A model generated the notes under the pieces. The model made no database searches and was not told the origin of the DNA. It saw nothing but the letters and a program-made list of their open reading frames with translations. This document shows positions 1 to 10,663 of a DNA stretch of 64,000 bases, one piece after another; the stretch's first letter is position 1, and each line of letters begins with the position of its first letter. The position numbers and the translations under genes were made by a program. The DNA is from Hygrophila difformis (taxonomy: Eukaryota; Streptophyta; Magnoliopsida; Lamiales; Acanthaceae), in NCBI GenBank assembly GCA_030278955.1, contig JAOANR010000006.1, positions 29,493,124 through 29,557,123 of the forward strand, given 5' to 3'.

Positions 1-2
1 AT

Positions 3-419
3 ATGAGTACTTCAATCCAAAGTTTTGCACAGTCCATGGAGATGCTAGTGAAAACTATGTCAGAAGACAAGCATGTTCAAAGAGAAATGGAGCAGAAGAG
101 GATTGAACTTGAGCATGTCAGGATTCAAACTGAGGAGAAACTCAGGAAAGAGGAGATGGAGAGGCAAGAGAAGATAAGGAAGGAAGAATGGGATAGACAG
201 GAAAGGATGAGAAGGGAAGAGATGGAAAGATTTGAAAGGCTGAGAAGAGAAGAACTTGAAGAGAGAAGACAGGAACGAGAAAGGGATATGGAACTGAGGA
301 GGCAGGAGCAGTATAACAGTACGAGATTGGTAGACATCCTTGCCAACCTAGTCTCGGATCTAAAGAAATCTCCATCCATACCACCTAAAGATCCAGACAA
401 TGATGCAGGACCATCCTGA
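3..419 (+). CDS. C-terminal part of a charged coiled-coil protein (host gene, 5' truncated by window)
   Basis: This open frame of 138 residues starts at the window edge and ends at TGA 417-419. Residues 20-105 form one continuous run rich in Glu, Arg, Lys and Gln with repeated REEMER/RKEEMER-like units, which reads as a long single alpha helix or coiled coil. The last 25 residues are Pro/Asp-rich and disordered-looking. Such tails are seen in plant trihelix and Myb/SANT-like DNA-binding proteins, but no DNA-binding domain is visible, so that is only a guess. The first ATG at 3 may be internal, with upstream exons outside the window. The downstream sequence is T-rich and 3'UTR-like. Composition differs from the transposon ORFs elsewhere. 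No function is assigned. Confidence 0.55.
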   Translation: MSTSIQSFAQSMEMLVKTMSEDKHVQREMEQKRIELEHVRIQTEEKLRKEEMERQEKIRKEEWDRQERMRREEMERFERLRREELEERRQERERDMELRRQEQYNSTRLVDILANLVSDLKKSPSIPPKDPDNDAGPS

Positions 420-1829
420 GATCACAGGGGAGTTTTTCTGAAACTTTCTTCTTCTTCTTTTTAATTGCAGTCTCTTTTTCTTTATTTCTTTCCTGTTTCC
501 ATTTATTTCAATATAAACTTAGGATAGAATTAATATGAAGTTGTATCATAGTATTGAATTTCAAGCTAGGATCATAAAAAAATTAATAATAAACTCAGGG
601 AGGCTAATAAACTGATAAAGGAATAGAAGATGAGTTTAAAAGTGGTTCCTGTGGAAACATCTACCTTATAGATTTTCACTGCAAGCATGAGCCGCTCTTG
701 AAAACTGTTCTTAGCTGTAAGCTCTGAGATTGATTGATGTCATTACTGGATAAATAGTTTGAAGGTTTTATGATGATATTAACCTTAGTGATTTGCATAC
801 TATAAACAATAACTGCACAAGGTTAAGAGGATTGATCTAATCTAGTCTCTCTTGGAAGATGAGTGTGCATATTGAGTAAAAAAAAAAAAAGAGAGAGAAA
901 AAGAGAGCAAGGGAAATTTTAGAAACAGACGTGGTAAAATAATGTGGATATAAGTAGCTGGCACAGCTGCCCCTCTGATTTATAAGTTGAAGAACTTTAA
1001 AAGAGCAGAATCAAGGGCAGGGGAGTTGAAGTTTCATCTGCAATGTCAGGTCATGCGACTCCTCCTAATAATGTGAAACCGAGCTATTGAAAGCCACGGA
1101 AGGCCACCCCTTGATAAAAAAAAAAGAGTGTGTATTTCATTTCAGAATACAAGATATGCACATGAGTTGGACAGGATTGAGCGTGAGAAGAGAAATCTGG
1201 CTAACTAAGGAGCAGAACAATAATTCACATAAATGCAAATCACTTCTGTTAATGTTTCCATGAAATCTGGTGAATTCGAAGTCAGGTATGAAGCATCAAT
1301 CAGTTGAAAGAGTTGAGCTTGGGATAGTTGCAAAGGAGAAGGTAGTGATCCAGTGGAGTCTTACATGAACATCTTAATCGCAGAAGCCACTAATTGGACT
1401 TATTCTTTGAAACTTTACAAGTTTCTTACCACTTGAGGACAAGTGTTTCTAAATGTGAGGATGGTGATGACAGCCTTTTGTGACTGTCATTTGCGTCCAA
1501 TTTAGTGTTTTAATGATGATCTTTTGTTCTTAATTCCATTGATTTTTGATGAATAATCATAGAGGATTAGAAAAGATGGAAGAAGAATTAAGATTGCAAA
1601 GAAGTTGGAAATACATCGAAAATGGCTTGAAATTCTGAGTTTTCTTTGTAAGTTTCGCACGCTGTGTTTCCATTGAACTGATCCACGCTTTGTCATGCAT
1701 CAGGAAGTTAAGCTGGAAAACAGCAGGAAGTGGAAAGGACATAGCGAGGAAAGAAAAGGAATGGTGCGAGGGCTTGTTTCCGAAATCAGGAAAAGATTTA
1801 AGGAAAATGTGCAGATGCTGAAGTCCACG
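420..1829. other. Non-coding, 3'UTR-like then AT-rich intergenic sequence
   Basis: No frame longer than about 65 codons and no protein motif were seen. The first 100 bases are T-rich, as expected after a plant stop codon. A short A-run followed by GA repeats lies near 878-905. Nothing else could be supported. Confidence 0.5.
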
Positions 1830-2062
1830 CGGTGATTGTTTGACATCGCGAGGAAAGGAAGTCTTTGCAAGACAGAAGTTTTATCCGTCATGGCGAGAAG
1901 CAGATTCCTTGGAGAAACTGTGAGACCTCGCCTCGTCAAGAAAGATGATTACATTTCTGACTCTCGCTTTGAAGGAACTGGACAAAGCGAGAGGAGAGCT
2001 ATTCTGATGCGAGCGGTTATCATCCAAGGCAGAAGCAGTTACAACGCCCATCTATAAATAAG
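1830..2062 (+). promoter_or_regulatory. GCGAG-rich promoter-like block 1 with TATA box
   Basis: Several GCGAG/CTCGC motifs (for example AAAGCGAGAGGAG near 1984) are followed by TCTATAAATA at 2051-2060. The layout matches block 2 at about 2925-3125: CCTCGC near an AAAGATGAT stretch, then ACAAAGCGAGAGGA, then the TATA. This looks like the promoter of an LTR or pararetroviral element, but no coding region on either side proves it. Confidence 0.35.
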
Positions 2063-2924
2063 ACCCTTGGGGGATCAGCTCAGCAGGCGGGAGATTGAAG
2101 AGAATAGCTCTATTTTACTCTCCAGTCCACTTTCTAGAATTTAGTAGGTAGGTTAGGATTTAATTTTCTCTGCAATTTACTTTGATGTTCTTCAGATTTG
2201 TAATTTGTTTTCGTAGAACTGTAATTCGATTTCGTAGTAGATTCCTTTAAGATTAGCTGTTAGATTAGCTTGAGGATACCCTGGGAGGAGAGTTGCATTC
2301 GGATCGCTTGTTCATCCATCGTGACGATCATCATCTAAACTCCGACTCGTTCGCTCATCTTTGCATTATTCTGATTGCAATCAGATTTCCAGGTGTATTC
2401 GTTTTTAATTCTTTGTTATTTGAGATACAAGAAGAATGATCGGTTATCAGATTATGAATTTCTTATCTTTCTGGTTTCTATTTCTATTTTGTAATTCTGT
2501 TTCAGCAGAGTATAAACCTCAATTTCATTATTCAATCTGAATTTTGCGTCATATCTTTAATTCGATTTTCGAAGATCATAACACTTCCACATTTTTAATT
2601 CGTAAATTGTTCGTTCCAATTACGTAAGAAATTTGGATATTGTAACCGAGTTAGGTATGATCTGGCAGAATTATGAATTCACTCAATTTTCTGTCAATAT
2701 TATGTTTACAGACGAAAATCTTAGTGTTTGATGTTCAGAACTCTAAAAGGTTCTTAGAGACCCATGCAGTGTTAATCATCGCTTGATAATCTTTAAAGAA
2801 TCAATAGCTTTGAGTTCATGAATTTGGATGCAAAAGATTCTATGTTCATAATTTTCTAAACGGAAATTCCAGAAGGTAGTTATGACAGTTATAAAATCTG
2901 ATCATTTACTTCGAATAAGGGTAA
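2063..2924. other. Non-coding, between two promoter-like blocks
   Basis: This AT-rich stretch follows the first TATA and has TTTCGTAGA-type repeats and pyrimidine tracts like a transcribed LTR leader. No coding potential was seen. Confidence 0.3.
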
Positions 2925-3125
2925 ACCCTCGCTTCATCCTAAAAGATGATGCGAGGAAATGTCCAGATAGATCTATTATGACAAAGGCTATTCAAATACT
3001 CACGCGATGTCAATCTGACAAAGCGAGAGGACCAACCTATTATGACAATAGACTTGATGTCCATTTTGCAGGGTATCAATCATTCACTTTTACTTCTTAT
3101 ACGTATATAACCCCTATCTATAAGT
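2925..3125 (+). promoter_or_regulatory. GCGAG-rich promoter-like block 2 with TATA box
   Basis: This block contains CCTCGCTTCATCC, GATGCGAGGAAATG and ACAAAGCGAGAGGA followed by TCTATAAG at 3117-3124. It is a diverged duplicate of the block ending at 2062. TACCTCGCCGC and CGCGAGGC motifs follow downstream near 3136-3175. Confidence 0.35.
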
Positions 3126-4600
3126 AGGAATTAAGTACCTCGCCGCATTCTTACAGAAGCTATCGCGAGGCATTCAGTTCTTTGTATAAACAAAATCTGG
3201 GGAACATTCTTTGAATATTAGCTCCCTCCATGCTGTACAGACATAGCGTGCGGAAAATTGGAATGTTCATAGTTTGAAACCCAAAATAGTTACTGCGAGC
3301 TATTTTGGACACTTATTTTGCAGAGTTATTTCTCAAATCCTTTTTCTTGGGAAAGTTATTTCCTAATGCTGTCTAGTTTCCAAAGTATATTTTGGAAGCA
3401 TCCTTGTCTTTTGATTAAGAGGATTCAGAACCCTCAACGTCTCTTTATATATATAATACTACATATACATATAATATTTTGGGATATTTCCCAGTATATG
3501 ATGAGTAATCTTACTTCATGATTACAAATTCACAATTCATATGTGCAATACGTATTACTATTTACACTGGTACGCTGAGAGAGATGATGATATAGGTTTT
3601 CTCAATCATTATTTACTCAGGACTGATAAAGAACAAACTTGTTCTTCAGTTGGGCATTTAGTACCTGTCGTTTAAAAGGGAAAGATGTTTCAAGAATCAT
3701 CTTTTGTCCTAAAAATTAGTAGAGTATCAGGAAGATTAATTTTCGGGGTTCATGGTATCATAGTTATCACTATATGCTATGAGTAGGAGATTAAATATTT
3801 CTCCTACAGTCTACTAATCCTGAGTCAAATCACGGATATTTGGAACTGTTTACAGAGATTTCTCGAGCTAAATCATTTATACAAATCTGAGTGGTCTGGA
3901 TAAGTCAAGGAATTTGAATAGCAATTTCATCTTGATATACTTACAAGACTATTATTCCTTATGAATACTTGCAGGAATTACTCTGAAGAAACAAGTCTTA
4001 TGAAAACATTGGATGATAGATTTAAATATTAGCTTTTTCATTTGTTGTAGAGGACATCCAATACAGGATCATAAGATCAGTTTGATCAGGGTAATAAAAA
4101 GAACAACTTCAAGTTCAGATGAATATAGTATGATTTAGAAGTGACCTCGAGTTGTCAAAGGCTTAATCTGAGTCTGAAAGAAAAAGATTAAGTGACGATT
4201 CTGAAAGCTTTTATCACAGAAAGAGTCTGACAGATCATTCTGTGATGATAGTATTCCATGATTTCAGAGCTTAGAATGTCATGACACTGAATCATAAGTA
4301 CCTGTCTTGGGAAGTGATTAAAGACATGAAGATTTGATTAAGTTGTGTAAAGGATTTTTCTATCTCAATGAACTTCCATTATGTTTTAGCCAATGAAGTA
4401 TGATATTCTCATCATATTCCTATTTCATTTGATTTGGTCTGTAACGTCTTAAATACGTGAATAAGATCATAATGTTCTACATCATTTTAATTGTTTTCTT
4501 TACTACGTTTACAACTTAAAGCATTTACATTTCAGTAGTATTCTTTAGTAATCATCATTACAACATTCTTAAATCAAGAATAGAGACAGATTCTAGAGCT
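3126..4600. other. Non-coding AT-rich stretch
   Basis: No protein-like frame was found on either strand and no terminal repeat could be paired. It may be the leader of a long LTR together with the blocks upstream, but this is inference. Confidence 0.3.
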
Positions 4601-4644
4601 AATAATTCTATTAAAACACTTCTATCGTGTAACTCTCTTTTGAA

Positions 4645-4790
4645 CGATCCCGACAATTAAAATAAATATTGCAGCTTGATACCGTGCGCTTTCGGTAGGA
4701 AAAACTAGGCAAGCTTTTTAACAGCCCTATAGGATTTATAGTGTAAAGGCTGTCGGGGGGCATTGCAGCGGGGTTTTACCTCAAAGCTTC
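4645..4790 (+). repeat. Possible 3' end of a long gypsy (Tat/Athila-like) LTR with degraded PBS
   Basis: The text GATCCCGACAATTAAAATA, then TTGATACCGTGCGCTTTCGG, AAGCTTTTTA and GGCTGTCGGGGGG recalls the ends of Tat/Athila LTRs, which precede a tRNA-Asp type PBS (TGGCGCCGTTGCCGGGGA). Here the PBS would be heavily mutated and interrupted. Downstream the sequence joins a copia gag in the opposite orientation, so the element would be truncated. Confidence 0.3.
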
Positions 4791-4850
4791 AATTTCTGCT
4801 TGTGAGACTCTGGAGTTGTTCCTTTAGACTTCCATTCTCAACATGTAATT

Positions 4851-6095
4851 CTACTGATTCAGCAATGGATATTTCCAGTTTCTCGAAAGTTTCTTCATAG
4901 GGTCATTAAGTTTACTGATGCTTTCATCTTGATCCCTGGCAAAATAGCGAACCATGTTAGAGGAAACCATATTGACTGAGTTGGTACCCATACCTGTCTC
5001 GGGTTCATCATCACTATCAGAACCCCATGTGCCGATGAAGGCTACTCCATAGTTTACACCATGTTCATTAGAGTCCTTCTCATCTTCAGAGTCACTGAAC
5101 GTTACTTGATAGGATTTGCTGGACTCCTTTGGTCTGAGATTGGCACAGTCTTTTTTCATATGGCCTCTTCTCCCACATTCAAAGCAGATGATCTCCTTGT
5201 CATCTTCAATCTTTGAAGACTTTGGTTTATTTTTGTCAAGTGACTTCGAGCCTTTCTGAGTGGATTTTGAGTTTGATGTCCCGGCATTCTTTTTCATGGA
5301 TGAGTTGAATCTAGATCTTCGGTTTTTTATGATCTGATTTAGTCTTTTGGACAGCATGGCCAATTCTTCTTCGTCACTAAAGTCATCATGATCTTCCATG
5401 GAGGAGTCATCCACATCCTTGGTCACGGATTTGAATGCCACTGGTTTACTTTTGGTCCTGGGACAGTGATCCATTTCCCACGATTGTAGGATTCCCATTA
5501 GTTCATCAACCTGCAATTTATCAAAGTCTTTGTATAGTTCAAGTGCGGCGACTTTTGCATTGAACCTTTCCGGAAGCGTCCCAATGATTTTTCCTACAAT
5601 GTCCTGTTGAGAATACACTTTGCCAAGCTGAAGAGCTTGGTTGGTTAGATCACGAATGCGACCAATATATTGGCCGACTGACTCATTATCATCCATAGAG
5701 AACTTATGAAATTGAGCATCGAGAGTAATGATTCTAGATTTCTTTACCGGAGCCATACCCTCGTAGGTATTGGCTAAAGTAGTCCAGACACCGTATGCGA
5801 CCTTACATCCAGCGATGAGTCTGTATTGATCCTTTGTGAGAGCATTGTGAATTGCATTCAGGGCTTTGGAGTTTTTTGAAGCGGCAAGCTTCTCAGCAGC
5901 AGTCCATTCACTCCTTGGTTTGATGGTTTTTACACCGTCTTCTTCTTTTACTGGAGGATGGTATTGGTTTTCTACTGCATCCCAAGCCCCTTCATCCAGA
6001 GCAATGAGAAAAGCCTCCATTTGATCTTTCCAGTATGCATAGTTTGATCCATCGAGCAATGAAGGTCTGGTTACAGATCCGCCTTGGTTTTCCAT
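4851..6095 (-). CDS. gag: Copia gag polyprotein (UBN2 type) with zinc knuckle
   Basis: The frame codes about 414 residues from the ATG at 6093-6095, just inside the PBS; the longer open frame to 6173 reads through PBS and LTR and is not the start. The N-terminal half is a UBN2/DUF4219-type retroelement gag (LLDGSNYAYWKDQMEAFL, then W.TL.NTYEG and an ITLDAQFHKFSMDDNESV segment). A single CX2CX4HX4C knuckle, CFECGRRGHMKKDC, follows. An acidic Ser/Asp tail (TFSDSEDEKDS) is typical of Sirevirus gags. The protein would form the nucleocapsid and bind element RNA. The frame is intact but shifts and ends near 4850, and no pol follows. It could be supplied in trans only if transcribed, for which there is no evidence. 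Confidence 0.8.
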   Translation of the reverse strand: MENQGGSVTRPSLLDGSNYAYWKDQMEAFLIALDEGAWDAVENQYHPPVKEEDGVKTIKPRSEWTAAEKLAASKNSKALNAIHNALTKDQYRLIAGCKVAYGVWTTLANTYEGMAPVKKSRIITLDAQFHKFSMDDNESVGQYIGRIRDLTNQALQLGKVYSQQDIVGKIIGTLPERFNAKVAALELYKDFDKLQVDELMGILQSWEMDHCPRTKSKPVAFKSVTKDVDDSSMEDHDDFSDEEELAMLSKRLNQIIKNRRSRFNSSMKKNAGTSNSKSTQKGSKSLDKNKPKSSKIEDDKEIICFECGRRGHMKKDCANLRPKESSKSYQVTFSDSEDEKDSNEHGVNYGVAFIGTWGSDSDDEPETGMGTNSVNMVSSNMVRYFARDQDESISKLNDPMKKLSRNWKYPLLNQ

Positions 6096-6130
6096 GCTTC
6101 TTTGTCTGGATCTCGCTTTCCAAAGCGTGT

Positions 6131-6143
6131 GGCTCTGATACCA
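6131..6143 (-). promoter_or_regulatory. Primer-binding site of copia A (initiator Met-tRNA)
   Basis: Reverse complement reads TGGTATCAGAGCC, the standard plant copia PBS, two bases inside the LTR boundary. Confidence 0.9.
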
Positions 6144-6145
6144 AT

Positions 6146-7066
6146 TGTTAGGTCCGTTTGCGTGGATAACCAATTAAGTAGTCCTGAAAACTAGTTCAAA
6201 CACCTTTCGTGGACACGTTAAATAGTTTAAGATATTAAGCAGCGGAAAGTAAATAAACTGTAAGAATAAAGAACTCAAGGTTTGTTGACCCAGTTTGGCA
6301 CAAGCCTACATCTGGGGGATACCAATCCAGGAGATTCACTAATTGTTTTGACTTGATCCTCGATCTAAACAATAGTGATTTGTTTCGCCCAACTCCAATC
6401 ACCAAGCGGACTGAATTGTCAAACCAAGACACTCCCCCTGTCTTGGTGAAGATCTCCCCGACCTTGCTTCAATTCCTTGAAGGCTCCTCCTTCAAGTTTG
6501 CCCTTGGTAGAAACCTGTTGGCGGACTCTCCTCCTTGAATCTTTCAATTAAGCTCTTGAGTTTGACGACTCCTCGAAAGCCTTGATTGAATCCGTCGACT
6601 TCAATCAAGCTCACTTGTAACACTGTCGATCAATTCACCCGAGGAAGTGTTGATCGGATTTCTTCCTTCGAAATGATAAACTCGCGAACACTGAAGGAAT
6701 GTGATTCTTTTCTTTTCAATAGCTTTCGATTGCTCAAGGGTGTAAGTAAATTCACTCGTCGTGCAGATCCATCCCTTGGCCGCCCTATTTGAAGAGAATC
6801 ACCTTGTCTCTATTCTAAGGTAGAAGATCTCCTTTCCATAAATGCGCGGATCCTTAGAATAGAGTTGCCCGAATTAAGAGATTGTAGTTTCCATACTCCG
6901 TGTGCAAGATCCGGGCAGAAGATCAGCTAGCCGTTGGAGGATCTTCATGAGTATATTCGCCAGCTCTTCTTCCTTCACTTAGTTTGTCTGCTGTTGATGA
7001 GGTTGGTCCAACAAAGTAGTTCAGACATCGGTTGTGAACACATTTGCTCAAAACTAGTTCCCAACA
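6146..7066 (-). repeat. 5' LTR of copia A
   Basis: On plus this runs from TGTTAGGTCC next to the PBS to GTTCCCAACA, giving near-inverted TG...CA ends of about 921 bp. No second copy was found in the window. Confidence 0.65.
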
Positions 7067-7080
7067 CAGACAGATCCTAG

Positions 7081-7751
7081 TGATAAGATGAGCTAACCCT
7101 AGAGATAAGATGAGCTAAGTACTAATTATGTTGTTCGGCAATTGTTCAAACAACCCTTAAACATTCAGCATGATGAACACATTAACTTAAATGAAGAAAA
7201 TAGAGACTATGAACACAGCTATATGGTGACCCAATTCGATCAACATGATCTATATCTAGTGAATTTAATCCCAGGAATTTTGCACTATCTCTCAAACTCC
7301 CAAAAAACCATTTCTTACACCCTTCCACGCTACAGTAATATTCTCTCAAAAGTATACTAGGTAAAGCATAAATATGAAGGATAAATGACTTTAAAAAAAT
7401 CCTATCAAAATTATCTAAAGATTATTCCAATCTGCATGAACATTTTGATGAAATTTCAGCACTCTTTCAGCAACTTTTCAGTATGAAGGTATTCTCTGCT
7501 ACAACAGCCTTCTCTCAAGAGTTCTCTCTCTCAATGCACTCTCTCCTCTAAAGCTTAACCGCCAAGAATGAGGGAATATGACTTAAAAATTAGAAAGGCT
7601 CGAGAATTAAGGCCCAATAGGCTGAGAAATACACCATCTGACAGTTGTTATACTTTTTGTCTTTTCTCAACAAAACAGCTAGTTGTTCTTCAACTATTTC
7701 AACATTCTGCATACATAGATCATCTGGACAACATAACTTAAATACCTAACA
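7081..7751 (-). repeat. 3' LTR of copia B
   Basis: It aligns with 10664-11486 along its length: AGCATGATGAACA, GATCAACATGAT, AAATACACCATCTGAC and ACTTTTTGTCTTTTCTCAA are shared. It ends CCTAACA beside the PPT. A 20-base motif near its start (GATAAGATGAGCTAA) is duplicated. Confidence 0.75.
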
Positions 7752-7763
7752 ATCACCTCCTTT
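7752..7763 (-). promoter_or_regulatory. Polypurine tract of copia B
   Basis: On minus, AAAGGAGGTGAT lies directly before TGTTAGG of the 3' LTR, which is the standard copia PPT arrangement. Confidence 0.8.
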
Positions 7764-8499
7764 GAAGAGATGATCGGCCAAAATTATTAGAAGAAGCAAG
7801 AACAACGATCACAAGCATAATTGTTCATTCAACAACCCAAATTGCCCCCCCCCCCCCCCCAATTTTTGGTGAGCAGCTTTACAAATCAACAAAAAAAAAG
7901 TACGAAGAATAGTCCTGTTAAGCAGGCTTCAGAATAAAGTATTTTGCGTAAACCACAAAGTGTTTAACCAATCAGCAACAAATAGTTGTTTCATCAATGT
8001 ACAATGCCATCCAGTTCCTTATTCTCCCCCTTTTTGGACCAATTAACTATCCACAAATTCATCATCATCAATGGCTTCAGCATCCATTTAGGCTAATAAA
8101 AAAGACTTCAGGTGCAACATATTAACCTGATGGAGCTTCATTTGGACTATGTTCTCTTAGTTCAACTCGGTCAGCAAAATCACCATTAGATTGATGTTTC
8201 AACAACTGAGTTACAACTTCAATACGTCGAAAAAGATGTTAAGAAACTAGGGCAATAGATAACAAGAAGACTATGTCCACACATCCAACTTTTCACCCTT
8301 TTATTAAGATAAAATACCATTTGTTGTTCTTCCAGGGTCAGGATCACCAAAAAAACATCAGAAATAAAACCAATGCCTATTGCAGCTTGGTTATTTTAAA
8401 ATGATTTTAGCATTTGAATAAGATAGATTTTGATTGACCCTCATGTGATTCTTATGAAAAAGTTCCAAGCATCTCGATGTTTGAATTTGATCCATAAAT
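7764..8499 (-). other. Non-coding 3' region of copia B
   Basis: It includes a C homopolymer (about 7846-7861) and the GGGGGAGAAT motif on minus. No pol sequence remains. Confidence 0.5.
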
Positions 8500-8814
8500 T
8501 TAAGAATGGACCTGTTTACTTTTTGCACAATTTCCACATACTTGTTCAGTTGTATAGTGTTGTTTCGACATCTTCCGAACATCTTCAAAAGCATTGTCAT
8601 ATTGAGTTGGAAGTGCCTTTTGGACCTGGTTCTTCATAATATAGTGATTCTTCTTGCATCGAGTAACACATGCCACACAAACTTGATTTGTGTCAAATAC
8701 TTCACAAGCATCTTTAGTAAAGCTCGCATGAAACTTCTCATCACAGAATTGACTAATATAAATAAGATTTGAAGTTAGAACACATACATAGAAAACCGTT
8801 GAGAGTTTAGACAT
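8500..8814 (-). pseudogene. Copia B GAG-pre-integrase domain fragment
   Basis: The 104-residue frame carries NLIYISQFCDEKFHASFTKD, then VQKALP and VCGNCAKSKQVHS. These match the GAG-pre-integrase domain of Sirevirus pol, between protease and integrase. The LGH motif usually found in the middle is lost. The frame ends where integrase should begin. Confidence 0.75.
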
Positions 8815-8996
8815 GTTACCATATTTTAGTTTTCTATATTCAAGAATTTTGCTTTAAGCACCACCACCAAATATAGCTTCACCACAATTTTCCAGTATGA
8901 AGTTTTCAAGCAGTTCCTTTTTACCAGTCATGTGGCGAGAAAATCTACTATAGAAGTATCAATGATAACTCATAGTTTCCTTCCGAGCGTAAAGAA

Positions 8997-9182
8997 TTAC
9001 ATATAGGTTTGTGGATAGATCTTTGGAACCCAAATAATTATGAAGTTGATATACTTCCGTAGTTCATCGGATGGCCAGACAACTGGGCGACCACACAAAA
9101 TATCTTTGACTAATCGGGCACAATTAACAACCGAATGTGCAGTAAATTTACAGTAGGCACAATATTTCCTTGGCTTCGTCAT
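8997..9182 (-). pseudogene. Copia B segment between gag and protease (C2HC finger and WVPK motif)
   Basis: The frame reads CAYCKFTAHSVVNC, a knuckle-like CX2CX4HX4C, then RPVVWPSDELR and a degraded IWVPK. Sirevirus polyproteins have a CHxCG..GH finger followed by xVWVPK just before the protease. Stops separate it from the neighbouring pieces. Confidence 0.55.
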
Positions 9183-9422
9183 CCTTGAATATTCCTTTAG
9201 GAATTCATCCTCAGGTTATTGAGATGTTCCTTCTTCAATAGTACATGCACTCACAAACTTTTTCACAGTTGTCACAACTGTTGTAGTGTTGTGCTGATAA
9301 CCAATACCAGACATAAAATCGTAAATTTGCTTCCCGTTCGGATAGATTTCCTTAAACTTTTCTTTTCCCTATACCATACTTTTCAATTGTTGTACTTTAT
9401 ATTGCAGTTAAGCATTTTCTTT

Positions 9423-10074
9423 CTATAAACCATCACTTTCAGTTGTCACATTTTTATCCATTTTTTTAAGAGTAAATATTTTGTCATCTTTCTGGTCACA
9501 TAATATAAATAACTCTCCAACTTGTGCCGGGAACTTCTTGTTCTCCTTCACAGCACAGGTGTAGTTTTCTTTGGGATCTTCCAAAGCATATACAAGTTTA
9601 TCAAATTCCACATCTGTTTCAGACTCTGATTCACTTTCTATACAGGTGGGACACTCAGACTTCTTGTAGCCAATTCCTACACAGTCATAGCACTTTGTGT
9701 TCTTGAAACTTTCCGGTAATTCCAGCTTCTTGGACTTCCTAGTCTTTTGTAGTTTGAATAATGTTGAGTATTTGTTTGGTTGTGAGTGATATGTATAAAA
9801 ATATATGGAACAACGACTGCTCTGTTGAATTTCAACACATTGGCCCATTTTCTTGCAACATCCTTACCACTTTCTTAGTGATAAAATACGGATAATCTTC
9901 TTTGTCATCATCAGTTTCTTCAACAACTTTATAGGCAAGGTTTCGTGATGTGTATTCCTCAGTCAAGTTATTTATTTCACATGTTTGTAGAATTCCAATA
10001 AGACCTTCCACAGATAGACTGTTGATCTTATCCATCTCGTCCAATGCAACAACCTTAGGACAGTATTTCTTCAT
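9423..10074 (-). pseudogene. gag: Copia B gag C-terminal half, two frames
   Basis: One frame (9832-10074) has NSLSVEGLIGILQTCEINN, matching the VDELIGxLQxxE part of Sirevirus gag. The next (9423-9848) has a zinc knuckle CYDCVGIGYKKSEC in which the usual His is Tyr, then an acidic ESESESETDVEFDK stretch. A frameshift near 9840 separates them. The His loss and frameshift indicate a dead copy. Confidence 0.7.
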
Positions 10075-10650
10075 TAATGTCAGAACGTCTTTCTTACCAA
10101 CTTCCTGTCATTATAATAAAGACTGAACACATATGCTTAATTCACCAAGTCCTTGAGTTGAGCATAATAGGCATAAATTCTATTCATCCTAATGCTGTAA
10201 AAATGCAGATTCAATGCATTGTAGCTTAGTTTTATGAACATCAGTAGAACCTTAATGTGCAACTTCCAGAGTATGCCAAGCATTATGATAATTAAGCAAT
10301 TAGACATCATCCAATATTAAGATTCATCAACAACACTAAAGATCGCATCAAGGCCATATTTTTTCTTTGTTGTTGACACCTCTCACGAGGATAAGATCAG
10401 CTAGAGTTGCACGAACATCAGTTATAGCAACAACAATAGTTTCAGTGTCAAGAGTCAGCATTTATTTGGTAGGTTGTTTCCAGGGTGTTTCAACAACTTT
10501 TCATGCATACATGCTAATAAATATAAGAAATATCCTCATTCTGTCTCCCAACAACAGTAGTTAGTACCATCAAATATGGGTAGTCTAGAGATTGAGGCGC
10601 CCCCCACGACTCTTCTTGAAGATCAGACTCAGCTACGTTTTGAGCCCACA
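10075..10650 (-). pseudogene. Copia B gag N-terminal region, heavily mutated
   Basis: Only scattered gag-like words remain between the PBS and the recognisable gag half; no open frame survives. Assignment rests on position. Confidence 0.4.
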
Positions 10651-10661
10651 CTCTAATACCA
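10651..10661 (-). promoter_or_regulatory. PBS of copia B (mutated Met-tRNA type)
   Basis: Minus reads TGGTATTAGAG, a C-to-T variant of TGGTATCAGAG, two bases from the LTR. Confidence 0.7.
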
Positions 10662-10663
10662 AT

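Larger units (their letters stand above)
4791..7066 (-). mobile_element. Sirevirus-like Ty1/copia A, truncated after gag
   Basis: On the minus strand the order is LTR (6146-7066), met-tRNA PBS (6131-6143), then gag. Coding similarity continues a little past the gag stop in another frame (an LKEQLQSLTSR-like coiled coil, about 4800-4850) and then ends. No protease, integrase, RT or second LTR was seen to the left, so the element is truncated. The LTR lies 14 bases from the LTR of copia B. Confidence 0.75.

Noticed and set aside
125..400. Minus-strand frames of 80-91 residues at the window start
   Set aside because: Antisense of the repetitive Glu/Arg codons of the coiled-coil ORF; Ser/Leu/Phe-rich shadow.
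7846..7861. C homopolymer as a boundary signal
   Set aside because: Lies inside the non-coding 3' part of copia B with no structure around it; slippage or sequencing uncertainty is likelier.
8506..8772. 88-residue hydrophobic plus-strand frame
   Set aside because: Shadow of the copia B GAG-pre-integrase fragment on minus.
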